Positions 1-12,881 of a DNA stretch of 64,000 nucleotides are shown here, piece by piece (positions within the stretch are counted from its first letter, which is position 1; each line of letters begins with the position of its first letter). This stretch comes from Quillaja saponaria. Its lineage: Eukaryota; Streptophyta; Magnoliopsida; Fabales; Quillajaceae. The translations under genes were made by a program, and so were the position numbers. The stretch covers positions 28,952,350 to 29,016,349 of the forward strand of contig CM055608.1 of NCBI GenBank assembly GCA_029379385.1, given 5' to 3'. A model generated the notes under the pieces. That model did not search any database, was not told the DNA's origin, and saw only the letters and a list, made by a program, of their open reading frames with translations.

Positions 1-350
1 TTACCATCACCTCTTCAGTACAAGAATCCACCAGGACATACCGAAGCATGTTTCTGTATAACAAATTTAGACAATAATGAGTCCATGAGAACTTCCTGAT
101 TGAGGGCCTACATGCATTGCAGCCAGTAATCCACCTTAGTGCATTCCTTCCACTCATCATATTTGATCTGGCCTCAACAGGAATCTCACGAGATTGGCCA
201 TCAGATTAATGATTTCGCATACAATAAAATCAAAGACAGCAGTCAGGAAATCGTAAAAGGCCTTAAACTAGAAAGCCTTCTGGTTAATTGACAGGATTGC
301 ACACAAAGGCACATTATGGTGTGAACTACCCACCATCATCATCCGACAGG
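1..350. other. 3' flank of the PPR gene, no gene seen
   Basis: This stretch lies downstream of the stop codon of the minus-strand PPR gene and probably holds its 3' untranslated region. I see no open frame with family resemblance and no RNA gene. Confidence 0.5.
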
Positions 351-2299
351 TTACTGGGGAGGAAAAGTTGGAAGCAGATTCAGATATTCACTATATGATT
401 TATCCTTCGAGAGTAAGTTCACAACTATAGAGGCTGTAGAGACATCTGGTGAAACATTCCTCTCCGCCATTTTATGAAGTAGTTCAACAACTAAAGCAGA
501 CTCGTTTTGTTGACAGAGACCATGCATAAGAGTATTGTATGTAACTACATTTGGGGCACAACCATTTTCTTCCATTTCTGAAAACAATTTCTTAGCTGCT
601 TCAAGGTTACTGTCCATACAAAGACCATTTATCATGATGGAGTATGTTGCAACAGTTGGCACCAGACCTTTATGAGACAATCTGGCAAACAACTTCCTAG
701 CCAGTTCAATCTTACCTGCCTTACCCAACTCATTGATGAGAATATTATAAGTTTCAATGCTCAATGGAAACCTACAATTTTCTAATGTAATGAGTAATTC
801 CATTGCCTCTGGAAGACAGTCATTCTTGCAAAGCCCATCCAATATTATATTATATGTGGTTGAATTTGGTACCAGGTCATGAGCTTTCATCTCATCAAAG
901 AGCCTCCGTGCATCCTTGATCTTTCCTGTTTGAAAAAGACCAGTTAATAGAGCATTATAAGTTATAACGGTTTGCATAACACCCTTGTCAGTCATCTCCG
1001 CATAAACATTCATAGCTTCCTCTACCCTCCGGTTCTTGCAATACCCATTGATCAGCACATTGTAACTAACAACATCAGGTTCATACCCATTGCTCTTGAT
1101 AAAATCAAACATCTGCCTAGCAGAATTAAGTCTACCTACCAAACAATACCCATCCATCAAGGTGTTATAAATGAAAATGTCAGGATTTTCACCTCTTTGG
1201 ATCATCAACTCTAATAATTTGTTTGCTTCTTCCATCTTCCCCCCCTTGCAAAGCACATGTACCAATGTGTTGAAAGTAACTAGATTAGGCCGGATGCCCT
1301 GATCCACCATCTCATTGAACAAGCCTTTGGCCTCCTCCCATTTACCCCAACAACATAATCCATGTATTAGACTGCTATATACCACCACATCTGGAGATAT
1401 TCCCCCACCTTGCATTCCCAAGAAAAGTTCTTTTGCCTTGTCTATCAAACCATTTTTACAAAGACTGTCAATAATAGTACTGTAACATACAATGTTAGGC
1501 TCACAAAACAGACCAGATTTACCTTTCCTGTTAGTCATTTCCTCATGTAGCTTAAGTGCAACATTAGTATTACCAGTTCGACACAAGCCATTGATCAAAA
1601 TCCCATATGTGATTACATTAGGGGTATTCCCAAACTTAACCATTTTCTTAAACAACCCTTGCCGCCTCATCAATTTTACTCTCCTTACACAGTCCCCTTA
1701 ATCAAGGTTGTATAAGTTAAAGTATTTGGAATATATCCTTTCTTGACCATATTACCCATAACTGAAAAGCCATAGCAAACCCGATTCACATTGCAAAAGC
1801 AGTTAACCAATATGTTTAATGTAATAAAATCAGTGAACGACCCAGTTGAGCTCATTCTTCTGAAAAGAGATACCACAACGAAATACTTCCTATCCTTAGC
1901 TAGTGCACCTAATAGAACATTGAATGATGATATCGGAGGCTTGGGTTGTAGGTGGAGCATTTGATCAAAGTAGTGGAATGCTTCACTAAGAGAAACTCTC
2001 CCCGACCTACAGTTTGTTTTCAGGAACTTTTTAAGTGGGCTTAGTGGGGTTTGGACAGAATCACTGAAATTCAAGTTCTCTGGCGTAGTTTTGGGATTTG
2101 ACTGAGTGTGGCTGCGTGTGTTTGTTAACGAAGGGAGAAGATTAGTTGAATTTTTGGATAAAGTCCCGGAATTTGAAGGGATATAATCATGTGGGAGTTT
2201 GAATAGAGAAGAGAGTTTACCTTCGGGAGCTGTCTTTGCAAAAGCTGATAGAGCAGCAGAAGCAGCTGAAGAAGAAGAAGAAGAAGAGGAAGCAGCCAT
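351..2299 (-). CDS. P-class pentatricopeptide repeat protein, reading frame broken by two +1 shifts
   Basis: The protein would be an organelle RNA-binding PPR protein, resembling the mitochondrial restorer-like group. The start at 2299 (MAASSSS, good ATGG context) opens a Ser/Ala-rich N-terminus of targeting-peptide type. About 15 tandem 35-residue repeats follow, with typical helices such as VVTYNTLMHGLCQ and VVSYNVLINGYCK, and no E/DYW tail, hence P class. The frame stops at 1685 after TTLIKG. One G fewer in the GGGG run near 1695 gives LCKESKIDEAAR. One G fewer in the GGG run near 1659 rejoins LFKKMVKFG, which then runs intact to the stop at 351. Without the two extra bases the gene would encode about 648 residues with no intron. 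Both lesions sit in G runs within 40 bp, so sequencing error is as likely as a true pseudogene. Confidence 0.85.
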
Positions 2300-2564
2300 T
2301 GGAGGCAGCAGCGTCGCTTTTGGGTTCAAGTTGAGTTATTTGCTTTCCAGTAAGGCATGAGGATGTAAAACGAAGTAGGCAGATACAACAAAGTCCGCTC
2401 TCATGGATTTCGACCAAAAAATAACATTTTATGGACCACGAAGTCTAGCCCAACTAGCATCCACGTCAGCACAATCGTGGCTTGCACTTTTAGTGAGACT
2501 CGCCTTACTTCGTCTCTTCAAGACATGAAGTTATCTTGCTATCTTTTTTACCTTCTCTCCTCCT

Positions 2565-2755
2565 ACGTATTTGGGATTTGAAACCCTATTTGAAGCCCTA
2601 AACCCAATTGATTCCTACTATGTATTTTGAAACTCTAACCTTAAAATGATTTGTACTGAACATTTGAAATCCTAACCCTAATTATACCTGCATATTTGAA
2701 ATCGTAACCTTAACCATAATTTTCTGTATTTAAGTCCTAACTCTAAGAGTATATT
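2565..2755. repeat. Degenerate minisatellite, ~48-bp unit
   Basis: About four imperfect units share a core like tatttgaaatcctaaccc followed by ctaa and an AT-rich spacer. The CCCTAA words resemble plant telomere or telo-box sequence, but the array is too degenerate to be an interstitial telomere. It lies in the upstream region of the PPR gene. Confidence 0.5.
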
Positions 2756-3352
2756 TGAGAGTTTAAGGGAAAATGAAAAGAGAGTAAATGGAGAGAGAGA
2801 AAAGAAAAGAAAAGTAGAGGAGAGTGAAAGAAAATTAGTACCTATTGTTTTTCTTATTTGAAAGTTAAAAAAATAAAAAGAGATGAGAAAATGATAATGT
2901 ACCGAGGATAAAATATTTGTCCTTAAAATATTTTAATTGAATATTAGTACATATTTCATAAAAAGAATAAGAATATATTTGACATTGCAGTAAAAAAATT
3001 ATAAAATAATAAAAAGAGATGAGAAAATGATCAATGGTACCGAGATAACATATTTATAGTTTTTAATTTGTCTTTAAAAGAGTTTAATTGAGTATTAGTA
3101 CATATTCATAAAAAGCATAAGAATATATTTGACATTACAGTAAAAAAATTATAAAATATTTATACTCTCTTTCTAAATCCTCTCAATTTAGAGGAATTAA
3201 AATTTTAAAGTTTGAAAGGGTTTGGAAAGATACATGTATCCTTCCATTTTCTCTCCCTTCATTAAAAAAAACCCCAAAATAAGAGAAAAGATACATTACC
3301 CTCTCCTCTCATTTCCTCTCCCTCCATTTCCCTCCATCTAAATAGATCCTAA
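2745..3352. mobile_element. Possible Tourist-like (PIF/Harbinger) non-autonomous element
   Basis: The left end (tatttgagagtttaaggg, followed by GA-rich sequence) resembles the reverse complement of the right end (ccctccatctaaatagatcc). This purine-rich 'atttgga-ggga' terminus is common in plant Tourist-like MITEs. No coding capacity. Boundaries and target-site duplication are not resolved, and a related element occurs at about 5.6 kb. Confidence 0.3.
2872..3158. repeat. Direct tandem repeat, two ~140-bp copies
   Basis: Unit 1 (2872-3006) and unit 2 (3007-3158) both begin aataaaaagagatgagaaaa and end with ttgacattRcagtaaaaaaa-type sequence. They are clearly homologous but diverged. The duplication lies inside the putative Tourist-like element. 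Confidence 0.7.
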
Positions 3353-5589
3353 ATCTTAAATTAAACTCTAACCCAAAATCCTAATTAACAATAAATTCAT
3401 TAATTATAAAAATAAAAAATAAAAAAAATCATAATTTCAATAAAATTATAAATCATAAACCTGAATCTTAAAAGTTTTAACCCTAATTTAAACAAAATTA
3501 TTTCAATATATTCATTTATTATGATAAAATATCTAATTATTATTAGAACAATATCAATATTTATTTTCATAAATTTTGTGACAAAACTACAAAAAAAATT
3601 AAAATTTATTATTTATAAAAAGTATTTAAAGTAATTATAATTATACGAAGAGTGAATGTGAGCAATTGAGAGAAGGAGAGATGAGGAGTTTGAAGGAGAC
3701 GTAGTTGAGATGAAGTAGAATTGTAATTGAGAGTGTAGTTTAGTATAGAAGTGTTTGAAAACGAAGAGGAATTGAGGTTTAAATAGAGGTTGGAGATGGG
3801 AAGGAGGAGAAGCATGAGCGCTCCTTGTTGGGCATGCACAGAATCAGCCTTTCTTGACTTGCAGACTTTGACTTCATGTCTTCTTCAAGAAACAAAGATG
3901 AGCCAGTAAAGCATCACTTTTGCTTACGCTGATGGGGCTAGAATTTGTGGGTTAAACTCGCGAAATATGAAAAGTGGCCCATTTTTTAAGTAAGTTTGAG
4001 AATATGTTTATTTTTTAGTCCAAAACATGTGTTTTTCCCTTAGAGTATTATTGCTGAAAAGCCGAATTATTGGTCCAAATCCGATCGTGAATTGAAACCG
4101 ACCCAAACCAACATCTACATTAATTTAGTCGATTTGAATTTTTCTATCACTGTTGGGCTAAGTTGATTTTTTAAGTTCGTAAAAATTAAGGGTTGTTTAA
4201 CCGATTTGACCAAAATATTATATTTTGTTATTTGGGTGTATTCATCTTACACAACATAATAAATGACAACACAATCTAGCACTAACCCAAATACAACTAA
4301 GCCCATCTTATCAAATTGTAGGCTTTGTAGCCCAATTGAAAGTCTTAAGTTATCAAAATAAAAACCCTACCATCTTCACTCTTTTCTCATTGAGCCGCTA
4401 AAGACAAATTGTTTGAGTCACAGAGAGACAAGAGCTCTAGACTTCTAGCTACGTGAATTGGTGCCTCCTCTTGGAAAACCCCCGGAAGAGTGTACAATTT
4501 TAAAAAAATTCTTAAAAAGTTATGTTTTAAAAATATAAATCTTAAATGGTGTAAACTCACGAACTCTACTTTACACCATTTGAGGGTAATATTTTTAAGG
4601 CTTAATTACTATGCTCTCTTGGATTATCTCAATTTTAATTTAGTCTATTAAGAATATTTTTTGATCAATTTTATGTTTGAAATTTAAATTTTTTTAATTA
4701 AATTACATTCTCTCATTATCATGTGATATATAAATAAAATAATTCTATAATGATAAAATAATAAAAAAATTTCACAATATATAAAAATAATTTATGTATA
4801 TTTTTATTATGTTTTATGTAAAGTGTAATTATTATCATTAATTCATAACATGTAAATGAAATAGTAGAATTTGATTGAAAATTTTTAAATCTTGAGAGAC
4901 CTAAAATATTAGGTAAGTCTATTTTTAAAACATATCTGTTTAAGAATTTGTTTAAAATTATGCAGGATTGTCCCTCCTCTCTTCTCTTCAATGCTGTAAT
5001 CCCGAGGCTTTTGGTACACACTCCTTATCTCTCTACGAACACTCTCTCCCTCATTCGACCCATTTGATTCCAACTTCCAGTATGAGAATGAGATTATTCA
5101 CACTTTAGCCAAGGCCGAAGAGGACAAAGGCTTGATACACTGATGACATCATGTATTAGGATTTTTGTCCAGTAATCAAAGGATTATAAAAACATTCAGC
5201 TACAAGAAGATGAGCTAGGCTTTTTTGACTCTATTGTAGGTTGTGTTAACAATTGTGTAAATATGAAACCATTAGGTTTTTGTGAATTTTGGTATAATTT
5301 TAGTCTTTTTCCTCCAATTTTCTGTTATGCATGCATATGACAGTTTTTAAAGCCCAATTTTGCAGAATTTATGAACTATTTACCGCTTTTCTCCATCTGT
5401 TTTTTCTTTGATCTTCGTTTCAATGTTCAAAACTAAAAACCAAGACCGACCCATCAGTAATTGAATTTTCAAATGGGTGGTGTTTTTCAATAACCGACAT
5501 AATCTATTGATCCTTCGGTAAGAATTCTTGAACAACTGACTTTGCGGGTTGACCAAAAAATTGTCTAAAATTGAGCTCACCCATGCACA
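3353..5589. other. AT-rich intergenic DNA, no gene recognised
   Basis: Only short open frames of random appearance are present on either strand, including one at 3609-3839 (minus, 76 codons, no recognisable domain). Around 4.05-4.25 kb the repeated 'accgacccaaac' and 'ttaaccgatttgacc' words suggest an old transposon fragment. No RNA gene was recognised. Confidence 0.5.
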
Positions 5590-5980
5590 ATAGTACATTT
5601 GGGAGTTTGGAGGGAGATGAGGGAGAAGAGAGCAGACGGAAGGAAATGAGAGGAAAGGAAAGAAGATGAGATTATGACACTTATTTTTGTCTTATTTAGG
5701 AGTTAAAAACAAATAAAAGGGAAGATGAAGCAATGATACGGTATATTTTTATTTTTCGAAAATTGAGTAGTAAATAGAGCAGATGATATATTATTATTTA
5801 TTTATATAATTACGTTTTAAAAATATTTTATTTATATATTAATAATTATTTAATAAAAATGATAGGATATATTTGTCATTACAGATAAAAATTATAATAT
5901 ATCTTATAATATACCTCTAAAAATAAAATTCTCAAAACAAAAAGAAAATAAACCCTTTACTTTCCTTTCCATCCAGATAA
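5590..5980. mobile_element. Second Tourist-like MITE, related to the one at ~2.7-3.35 kb
   Basis: The left end (gtacatttgggagtttggag) and the right end (ctttcctttccatccagata) are imperfect inverted repeats. The interior shares 'ataggatatatttgtcattacag' type sequence with the 2.9-3.2 kb repeat. No coding frame. Boundaries are approximate. Confidence 0.35.
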
Positions 5981-7426
5981 GCCAAGACTTTGACTAGCAA
6001 TCTTGTAAGTATGCAACCACACCCTTTAATCAAATGGATAACTTAATACTTAGATCTCAAAATTTATATGAAAAAAGAAAACTATTCTTACCAAGAAATA
6101 GAGTGGCCTTATTACCATAAAAATGCTTAGGGCCACAGCCTCTTTGTAAATGCAAATTACAAAGAAAATTTAAATTTTGAATGAGATGTGAAAAATAGAA
6201 CAATAAGTTTCAGTAAGGAAGAAAGACGATGGGTTAGGAAGAGTGTATTAATTTGATTTAGTTTTCTAACTTTTATTTTATTGATTTATTATGGTATAAT
6301 TGATTTTGTAAAATTAATTTTTTTTTCCATAATTTTACAAAATATTGGATGAGGACAATTTAGTCTAATAATTGATTTTGTAATTAAGAGAATGTCGCCT
6401 CTAAGCTTTTTGACTGTCACAGTAAAAAATATATATGATTATAAAAATTTGAATTTAATTTGTTTAGTAAAATATATCGCAATTCCTTATCAATTTATCA
6501 ATTTGGCCACACTGCTCATTAGGTTCCAAAATTGTTAACAATAAAGTTGCTTTTTATAATTTATTTATATTGTTATTAAATATGAGATTTTATGAAAATT
6601 AAGGCACAGCTAACAACAAAAAATAATATTGTGTTTCTTAAAATTGTTTTCAATCTTGGAGATTCTCTAATCAAAGTACTTTTTCTTTATTTCAAACAAT
6701 ACGATGACGTCTCATGGTTCAACAAATATTATATTTGTAATACTTCAAAAAACAATGACCAAATTGATAGAAGATTGTAAATTATACTAAATTAATAAAA
6801 TTAGACTTTCATATACCAAATTGATTAAAAAAAAAAAAAAAAAGAGACCAATTTGATAGAATATTGTAACTTATACTAAATTAATAAAAATAGACTTTCA
6901 TATACCAACTGATAGAATCCTAATTTCTAAGAACTAATAGTAATTTTGTCTAATTATTGTAATATGCTTTTTGACACTAATGTTCCAAATTAGACATGTC
7001 TTAATATTACATTTTTTTTTTATGCCTCTTACCTTTTTTTTTTTTTTTCTCCACACTCTTCTTGTGTGTGAATAGGCTAGTAATAAGAAAATAAAAATGA
7101 TTTTTTTTTTCCATTATTAATTCTATGATGTTCCATATGCCCATAAGTCATTGTCAAGAATGTCATTGTTGTATGATACTTATATTGTAAATTGTGGATT
7201 TAATAATGATCATTTAGCAATTAAAACTAAATTTCCAGCCATAGAAAATATAAGTCGGTTTCTCTCAAATCACCAACATAGCCAATTCCTCAGCATACCT
7301 CCACCAGTACTACATCCAAGCAAAATATAACGACCAACAAGCAGCCAGAATGGCACAACGTTAATGGAGAGTCTGTTCATCGTCAATACAAAATCAAACT
7401 AAAAAAACTATTCTTCATCATCTTTT
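5981..7426. other. AT-rich intergenic DNA and promoter region of the NADKc-like gene
   Basis: No gene is recognised. The region holds poly-A and poly-T runs (about 6826-6843 and 7010-7050) and a short duplication of 'gataga-attgtaa-ttatactaaattaataaaa' at about 6765-6900. The last ~200 bp are less AT-rich and presumably contain the promoter and leader of the downstream gene. No convincing TATA box was found. Confidence 0.4.
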
Positions 7427-10400
7427 ATGGTCTGTCTGGGATATCCAAGAGAAGATATGCAGAAAGGTAATTCTGGTTTCAGTTTCTTTTTAATTTTTCA
7501 ACTTCTCATGCAAAATGACAATGAATTTTCATGCCTTATTATAACTCCATCATTCTTCAGATTATACCAGCAAACCCACCTTCACACAGATCTTCATAGC
7601 CTCTTCAGTTGGCTTGATCATTGCCGTGGCAATGCATTATCGTCTCCGGAAAATAAGGGATCAAAAAATCGTCCCACGCTTAAGATTTTCACACTCAGGC
7701 CAAACCCCAAAGCTTGAAAGGTTCCCTCATTATGTAGGTAAGGCATTTGGATCTTATTAATGAAAGCTTTTTCTTTCTTTTTTGGAGAAATATCAAACAT
7801 TTGATACAATGTGATATTGATGATATTGAATGATTTTGATTCAGCTAGGCAAATGGGGTTCAAAGATAGAAGAGAATGTCCAAATTTGTGTAACTTGGCT
7901 GCTGAATACATCAGGAAAGCTGAAGGATGTGAAGATGATATATACTCATTTTTTGAAAGCGAACCCCACGCTGATTCACTTTTTGTGAAGCTTGTAGAGG
8001 AATTTGAGAGATGCATTTTGAGTTACTTTGCATTCCATTGGAGCCTAGCTGATATAATGATAAGTCAGGTATTGAAGAAAAACTAATCATTGTAAAATAA
8101 AGGTCAGAATCATTTATCTCATTAATGAGTTTTACTTTGTTGTACTGGTGTTTCAGGTATTCAATTCTGATACAGATCAACCCAAAAGGAAGCTGAAGCA
8201 CATAGTCATGGCAGCAACTAGGTGAGTATTATTGGCGAAGAAAATGCTAGCATCTCTAGAAATGACTTGGGGATCATACTATATGAACTAGATTAACAAC
8301 AAACTTAATGATAACTTTTTTTCATTCAGTTCGTTTTCAATTCTGAATTCAATTCCACCTAACTTCCATGCCTTAAGAAAGTTGCACCACTTAGGCCTAA
8401 CTTTGATTGCTTGGTCAATGTTTATGTTTTTGAGCTTTTGAGTGTCAGCCTAAACAGATCAGCTTTCTGCAACTAAGGGAATGGTAGGGCCTTCTAATAA
8501 TCTCAAGAGAGCCAAGTTCTTTGTCGTCTATTCTGTCCTGGTTATACATCTAAGCAAATAAAAAAAATCTATACAAAAATTCCATACGAAGCCCGATGAA
8601 ACTATAAAGTGCAACCAAAATAAAAGAAAATGCATCAAAACCCGTTTTACCCAGCATCTCGCAGATGGAAATTAGAGGAAGATTTTCTTTGCCAAAATAA
8701 AAGAAAGGATTTCATTCATTGATAAAAGAATTGATTGCATCAAGGCTGGATATGGCTGCGTTCGAGTACCTCCACCACTCTACTCCATTCACCAAATAGT
8801 AAGAGCTCTGTTAGGCAGATTTCAATAAAGAAAATGCAGTGTCAGTGCACATACAGAAATAGAAAGGAAGCTAACTGATCTGCCAAAAACCTAGTTTCAA
8901 GCAGGAATACATTCTAACTGAAGAGGGAAAGATACTAATTGCACACTGACATGCAGCGAAGTTTGGAAGCTGCTGCACCTGTCCTTTTCCTTGCAAAAGG
9001 AGTAATAAAGAATGGTTCAGTCGAATTGTTATTCTAACCCTTCTTCTGCAACTTGAAGTCCTCCCCGTAAGCTCCAGAACTCTGCAAAGTTATTTGAAGC
9101 TCCCAATATATTCTTAAGAAACCAAAAGAAAGTCCTGTGAACTATACCAAAGCACACCTCCAGCACCCGTGACTCGACAAATACCCTTGCAAGCACCATC
9201 ATTATTAAGTCTCAAATAATTAATAGGACCGATGAGGGGAGACTAGGCTCAGGCTTTGTTTTTCATGGTCAATACAGTTTTATCATTCCAGCAGACAGCA
9301 AGCAAGTGATTAATAATTTGAACTATGAGCTGATTGTAAAAAAGGTGCTATGTGTTCTAGATAACAAAAGGAAGGAGTATTAATTAAGTATTAAAACAAA
9401 AGGTAAAAGTATAAGCAGTAGAACACAACTGGTTTGGAATATTGAACTTCTCATTTAGATCTTGGTTCCTTAGTTATATGGTAAGATGAATATTGTAATG
9501 AGGAGGTTCACTGAAACAACTGAGAGGTTTAAAAGTCTGGAACTTACCAAAGATGAGAGCAGGTAAGATTATAAAGTTTTTAAGAGAATCGTCAACCATA
9601 TGTTTCTTTTAACAAGTCAAGAAGTAGAAGGAATACTCTTCTGACCTAAGAGCCATAAGAATGTTTAGTCTTAGTATGAGTTTTACAGTTCCAAATAATT
9701 TGAGTCCAATCTGCTTATCCAGTTGTATGCTGAAGACAGAAATTTCCTGACTTGATAAACCTCCAAAGAAGGTTGTCTTCTTGTAGTAAAAAGAGGAGTT
9801 CCTGAGACTTTGAGCCATATGCATACTAATATAAGGTCTGATAACGTTTGAAATCCAGGATTTAGTATCAACATTCATAAGATTTGCAACTTCTAAGATT
9901 TCAGAGAGCTATTTGAAGCAATTTACCCACATTTTGAATGAAAGGGGAATCTTGAATCCATAAGCCATCCCAGACACTAATGTTATTACCTTGGCGTCAC
10001 CCAGACCCCAAATGAAACAGTTTTCAAGAATATTTAGAGCTTTCATGATACCCCTCCAAGCTGGAGAGAAAGAAGTGGAAGATATTTATTTTATAATGAA
10101 ACTTATATAGTGCAGTCAATATGAGCATCTACAACTTAACTACTACCTATTTCATGTAATTGGAATAACCTGCTAGTCAAGTTAGTTCTAACATTTCTTT
10201 AATGTTACCATAACTGTTGTTATTTTACACTTGTAGGGGAAATGGGTTGTTCAAATTTATTATTTATTAAGATATTTTTCTTGCAGCGAACAAAGATTTG
10301 AGAGGCTGACAAAGAATCTGAAGGTGGCTAGAGTGTTTACCACATTAGTAGAAGAGTTGAAAGCAATGGGAGTCGCTTCAATTGATGATTCACAATGTAC

Positions 10401-12881
10401 TGAGGTGATGGCTCCAGTAGCCCACAGTGACAGAAGTCCCATGCTCCTCCTTATGGGCGGAGGTATGGGAGCTGGAAAGAGCACTGTGCTTAAAGACATT
10501 CTCAAAGAGTATGTGCACTATAACCTGTGGACAAAAACAACAGATGATTACTATTTCTTATAATTGTCAATCTTTTTCTGAACATAACTATACCAACCAT
10601 TCAGTTAATACAGGAATTGAATAGAGTTAAAGACAACAATATTGCATTCGAATTGATTCATCTTAAAAGTCATCTTCTGTTCAGAAGTTTCATTCATTAG
10701 ATTCTTACCTTATTGTTTAGTAACTTGGTAATATTGTGTTTCAGACCAAGAAGCAACATCTCGCAAAATGGATTTCAATTTTCTTTCAAAAACTTATCAT
10801 ATTCCAGCACCTCATAGTATCTTACTCTGTCATAATATTCCTATTCCCAGTCTCAAAGTTTCCTTTCTTCTGTCAATGATCAGTAGAGTAGAATCATTAC
10901 TTGTTTTGAAGTTCAGTTTTTGATCATTACCAACTATAAAGAATATTTCATGAATTCTTGGCTGAAAACTATAGCAGTTTTCAGTAATTTCAGTATAAAG
11001 GTTAATCAACAATGCATTTTCAAAGATGTTTAAAAGCAAGGAGTAGGATTAGAACGTATGAAGTTACCCAGGTCATGAATCCTATGTTGTGGCATGTATA
11101 GAAACTAACTTTATGTACAAGAGTAACTAGCAAGTTTATAAAGGCTCTATTTCTCTCTTACTTTTAACATATTATAAAAGCTCTAAACGACACAAAAAGA
11201 AAATGTCAGCTGTCATAAAAGCCAGCAGCAATAAGTTAATACTGTTTTTCTTTTATGAATTGTAAACAGACCATTCTGGGCAGGAGCAGCAGGGAATGCA
11301 GTAGTGATTGAGGCAGATGCCTTCAAAGAATCTGACGTCATCTATAAAGCCCTTAGCTCAAGAGGGCATCACGACATGATTCGAACAGCTGAACTGGTGA
11401 GATGATAGACCCTTCTCACAGGCTCCTGCATTCCACGTTTTCCTATAAACTGGATTATTATTACTGCAGAGAACATAATGTCCTACGCTGTTTTTTTATT
11501 CTTTTAATTTCTAGAGTATGGACAGGGGATTCTGTACATAATCCCACAGTCACACACTTTAGGCCTATTGTTTTCAGAAACTAAAAGAAAAATTACCTGA
11601 CAGGTGCATGCATCTATAGCCTCTTAATAATATGACGCTTTTAATTTTAATAGAAAAGATTTGTTTGGAACAGGTACACCAATCATCAACAGATGCAGCC
11701 TCCTCCCTCCTGGTAACAGCATTAAATGAAGGTCGGGATGTGATTATGGACGGCACACTCTCCTGGGTACCATTTGTTGTGCAGACCATAACAATGGCTA
11801 GAAACGTCCACCGCCGTCGTTATCGTATGGGAGCTGGTTACAGAGAGAATGCAGATGGAACTGTAATTGAAAACTACTGGGAACGAATTGAAGATGAAGA
11901 ACCAGAACAAATTGGAGGCAAAAAGAGAAAACCATACAGAATAGAGCTAGTTGGAGTTGTATGTGATGCTTATCTTGCAGTTATTAGGGGCATAAGGTAC
12001 TAAGTTGTCAATCATTAGGTGTTGAAAATGTTACTTTCCCTCAATTAATTCTATGATCAATATATGTTCTCTTAAGATACTAACGCATGAAAATGAGCAT
12101 TTTGAATGTCAACAGGAGAGCTATCATGTGCAGAAGAGCTGTAAGAACAAAATCACAATTGAAATCCCATAAGAGATTTGCTAATGCATTTCTGACTTAC
12201 TGTCAACTTGTAGACAATGCCCGATTGTATTGCACCAATGCTTTGGAAGGTCCACCTAAGGTACATCTTGGTCCTCCTCTTTCTCCATCATTTGTTTTTG
12301 ATGGAAAAGATGTGCATATGCATCTGTAGAATTCCCACAAGAGATCAAACCTAAATGCATTAGGCATTGATTTATTCTTTTTAAAATTTCAGCTACATGA
12401 AATTCATGGAAACAGTTCTTTTAAGGGCTATGAAGAAATAACCCAGGCAGTCATAGTAATCGTCGTCGTCATAATAATAGCAATAATGTCATGGCAATCA
12501 GAAACAGACCTGTAACCAGAATGTTTACTTCCAGAGAGTAGTGTACATAATAATTTCTAGCAGTACATATTCATATGTGATCCCAAATATTTGAGATTAA
12601 GGGCAAGTTTAACATGCAGCATTGACACAATCACTATTGTGAAGTTGATAGGGTGGAAAGACAAAGACAAGACGCTGCTTGTTGATCCAGACGAAATTGA
12701 TTGTTTAAAAAGGGTTGGTAGGTTGAATGAGGAAGCAGACTCAATATATGAACTTTACAAGCACCCTAATCCAGCTTGCAAAACTGGGTCTGTATGGAAG
12801 GACATTGTATTATCACCTTCAAGGTTGAACATTCAACAGGAGCTCAAGTATTCCATCCAGAAGGTTGAGAGATTGAAATGA
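7427..12881 (+). CDS. P-loop/zeta-toxin-fold kinase, plant NADKc family (nine exons)
   Basis: Exons 7427-7466, 7561-7737, 7845-8068, 8157-8221, 10287-10508, 11270-11396, 11674-11996, 12116-12260 and 12645-12881 join with GT-AG introns and consistent phase into 519 residues. Residues ~22-38 (FTQIFIASSVGLIIAVA) are hydrophobic and then basic, like a membrane anchor or organelle-targeting segment. Residues ~127-147 (ERCILSYFAFHWSLADIM) form an aromatic, possibly amphipathic helix. A Walker A loop GGGMGAGKST starts at 226, and DGTLSW at 311-316 matches the zeta-toxin/PNK-like fold. In Arabidopsis this family includes the Ca2+/calmodulin-dependent NAD kinase (At1g04280) and paralogues, which phosphorylate NAD to NADP. 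I am sure of the family; the NAD kinase activity of this member is inferred. An in-frame ATG at 7457 is an alternative start. Confidence 0.85.
8222..10286. other. Large fourth intron of the NADKc-like gene
   Basis: This 2,065-bp intron begins gtgagt and ends ttgcag. It is far longer than the other introns (94-761 bp). I see no nested gene; short antisense open frames at 9609-9878 have no recognisable content. Confidence 0.7.

Noticed and set aside
9609..9878. Two overlapping minus-strand frames in the large NADKc-like intron
   Set aside because: Random composition, no family resemblance, no splice or promoter signals.
10456..10482. The zeta-toxin-like P-loop suggested a bacterial toxin-antitoxin gene
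   Set aside because: The gene has nine plant introns and matches a plant kinase family throughout. There is no antitoxin partner and no sign of transfer.
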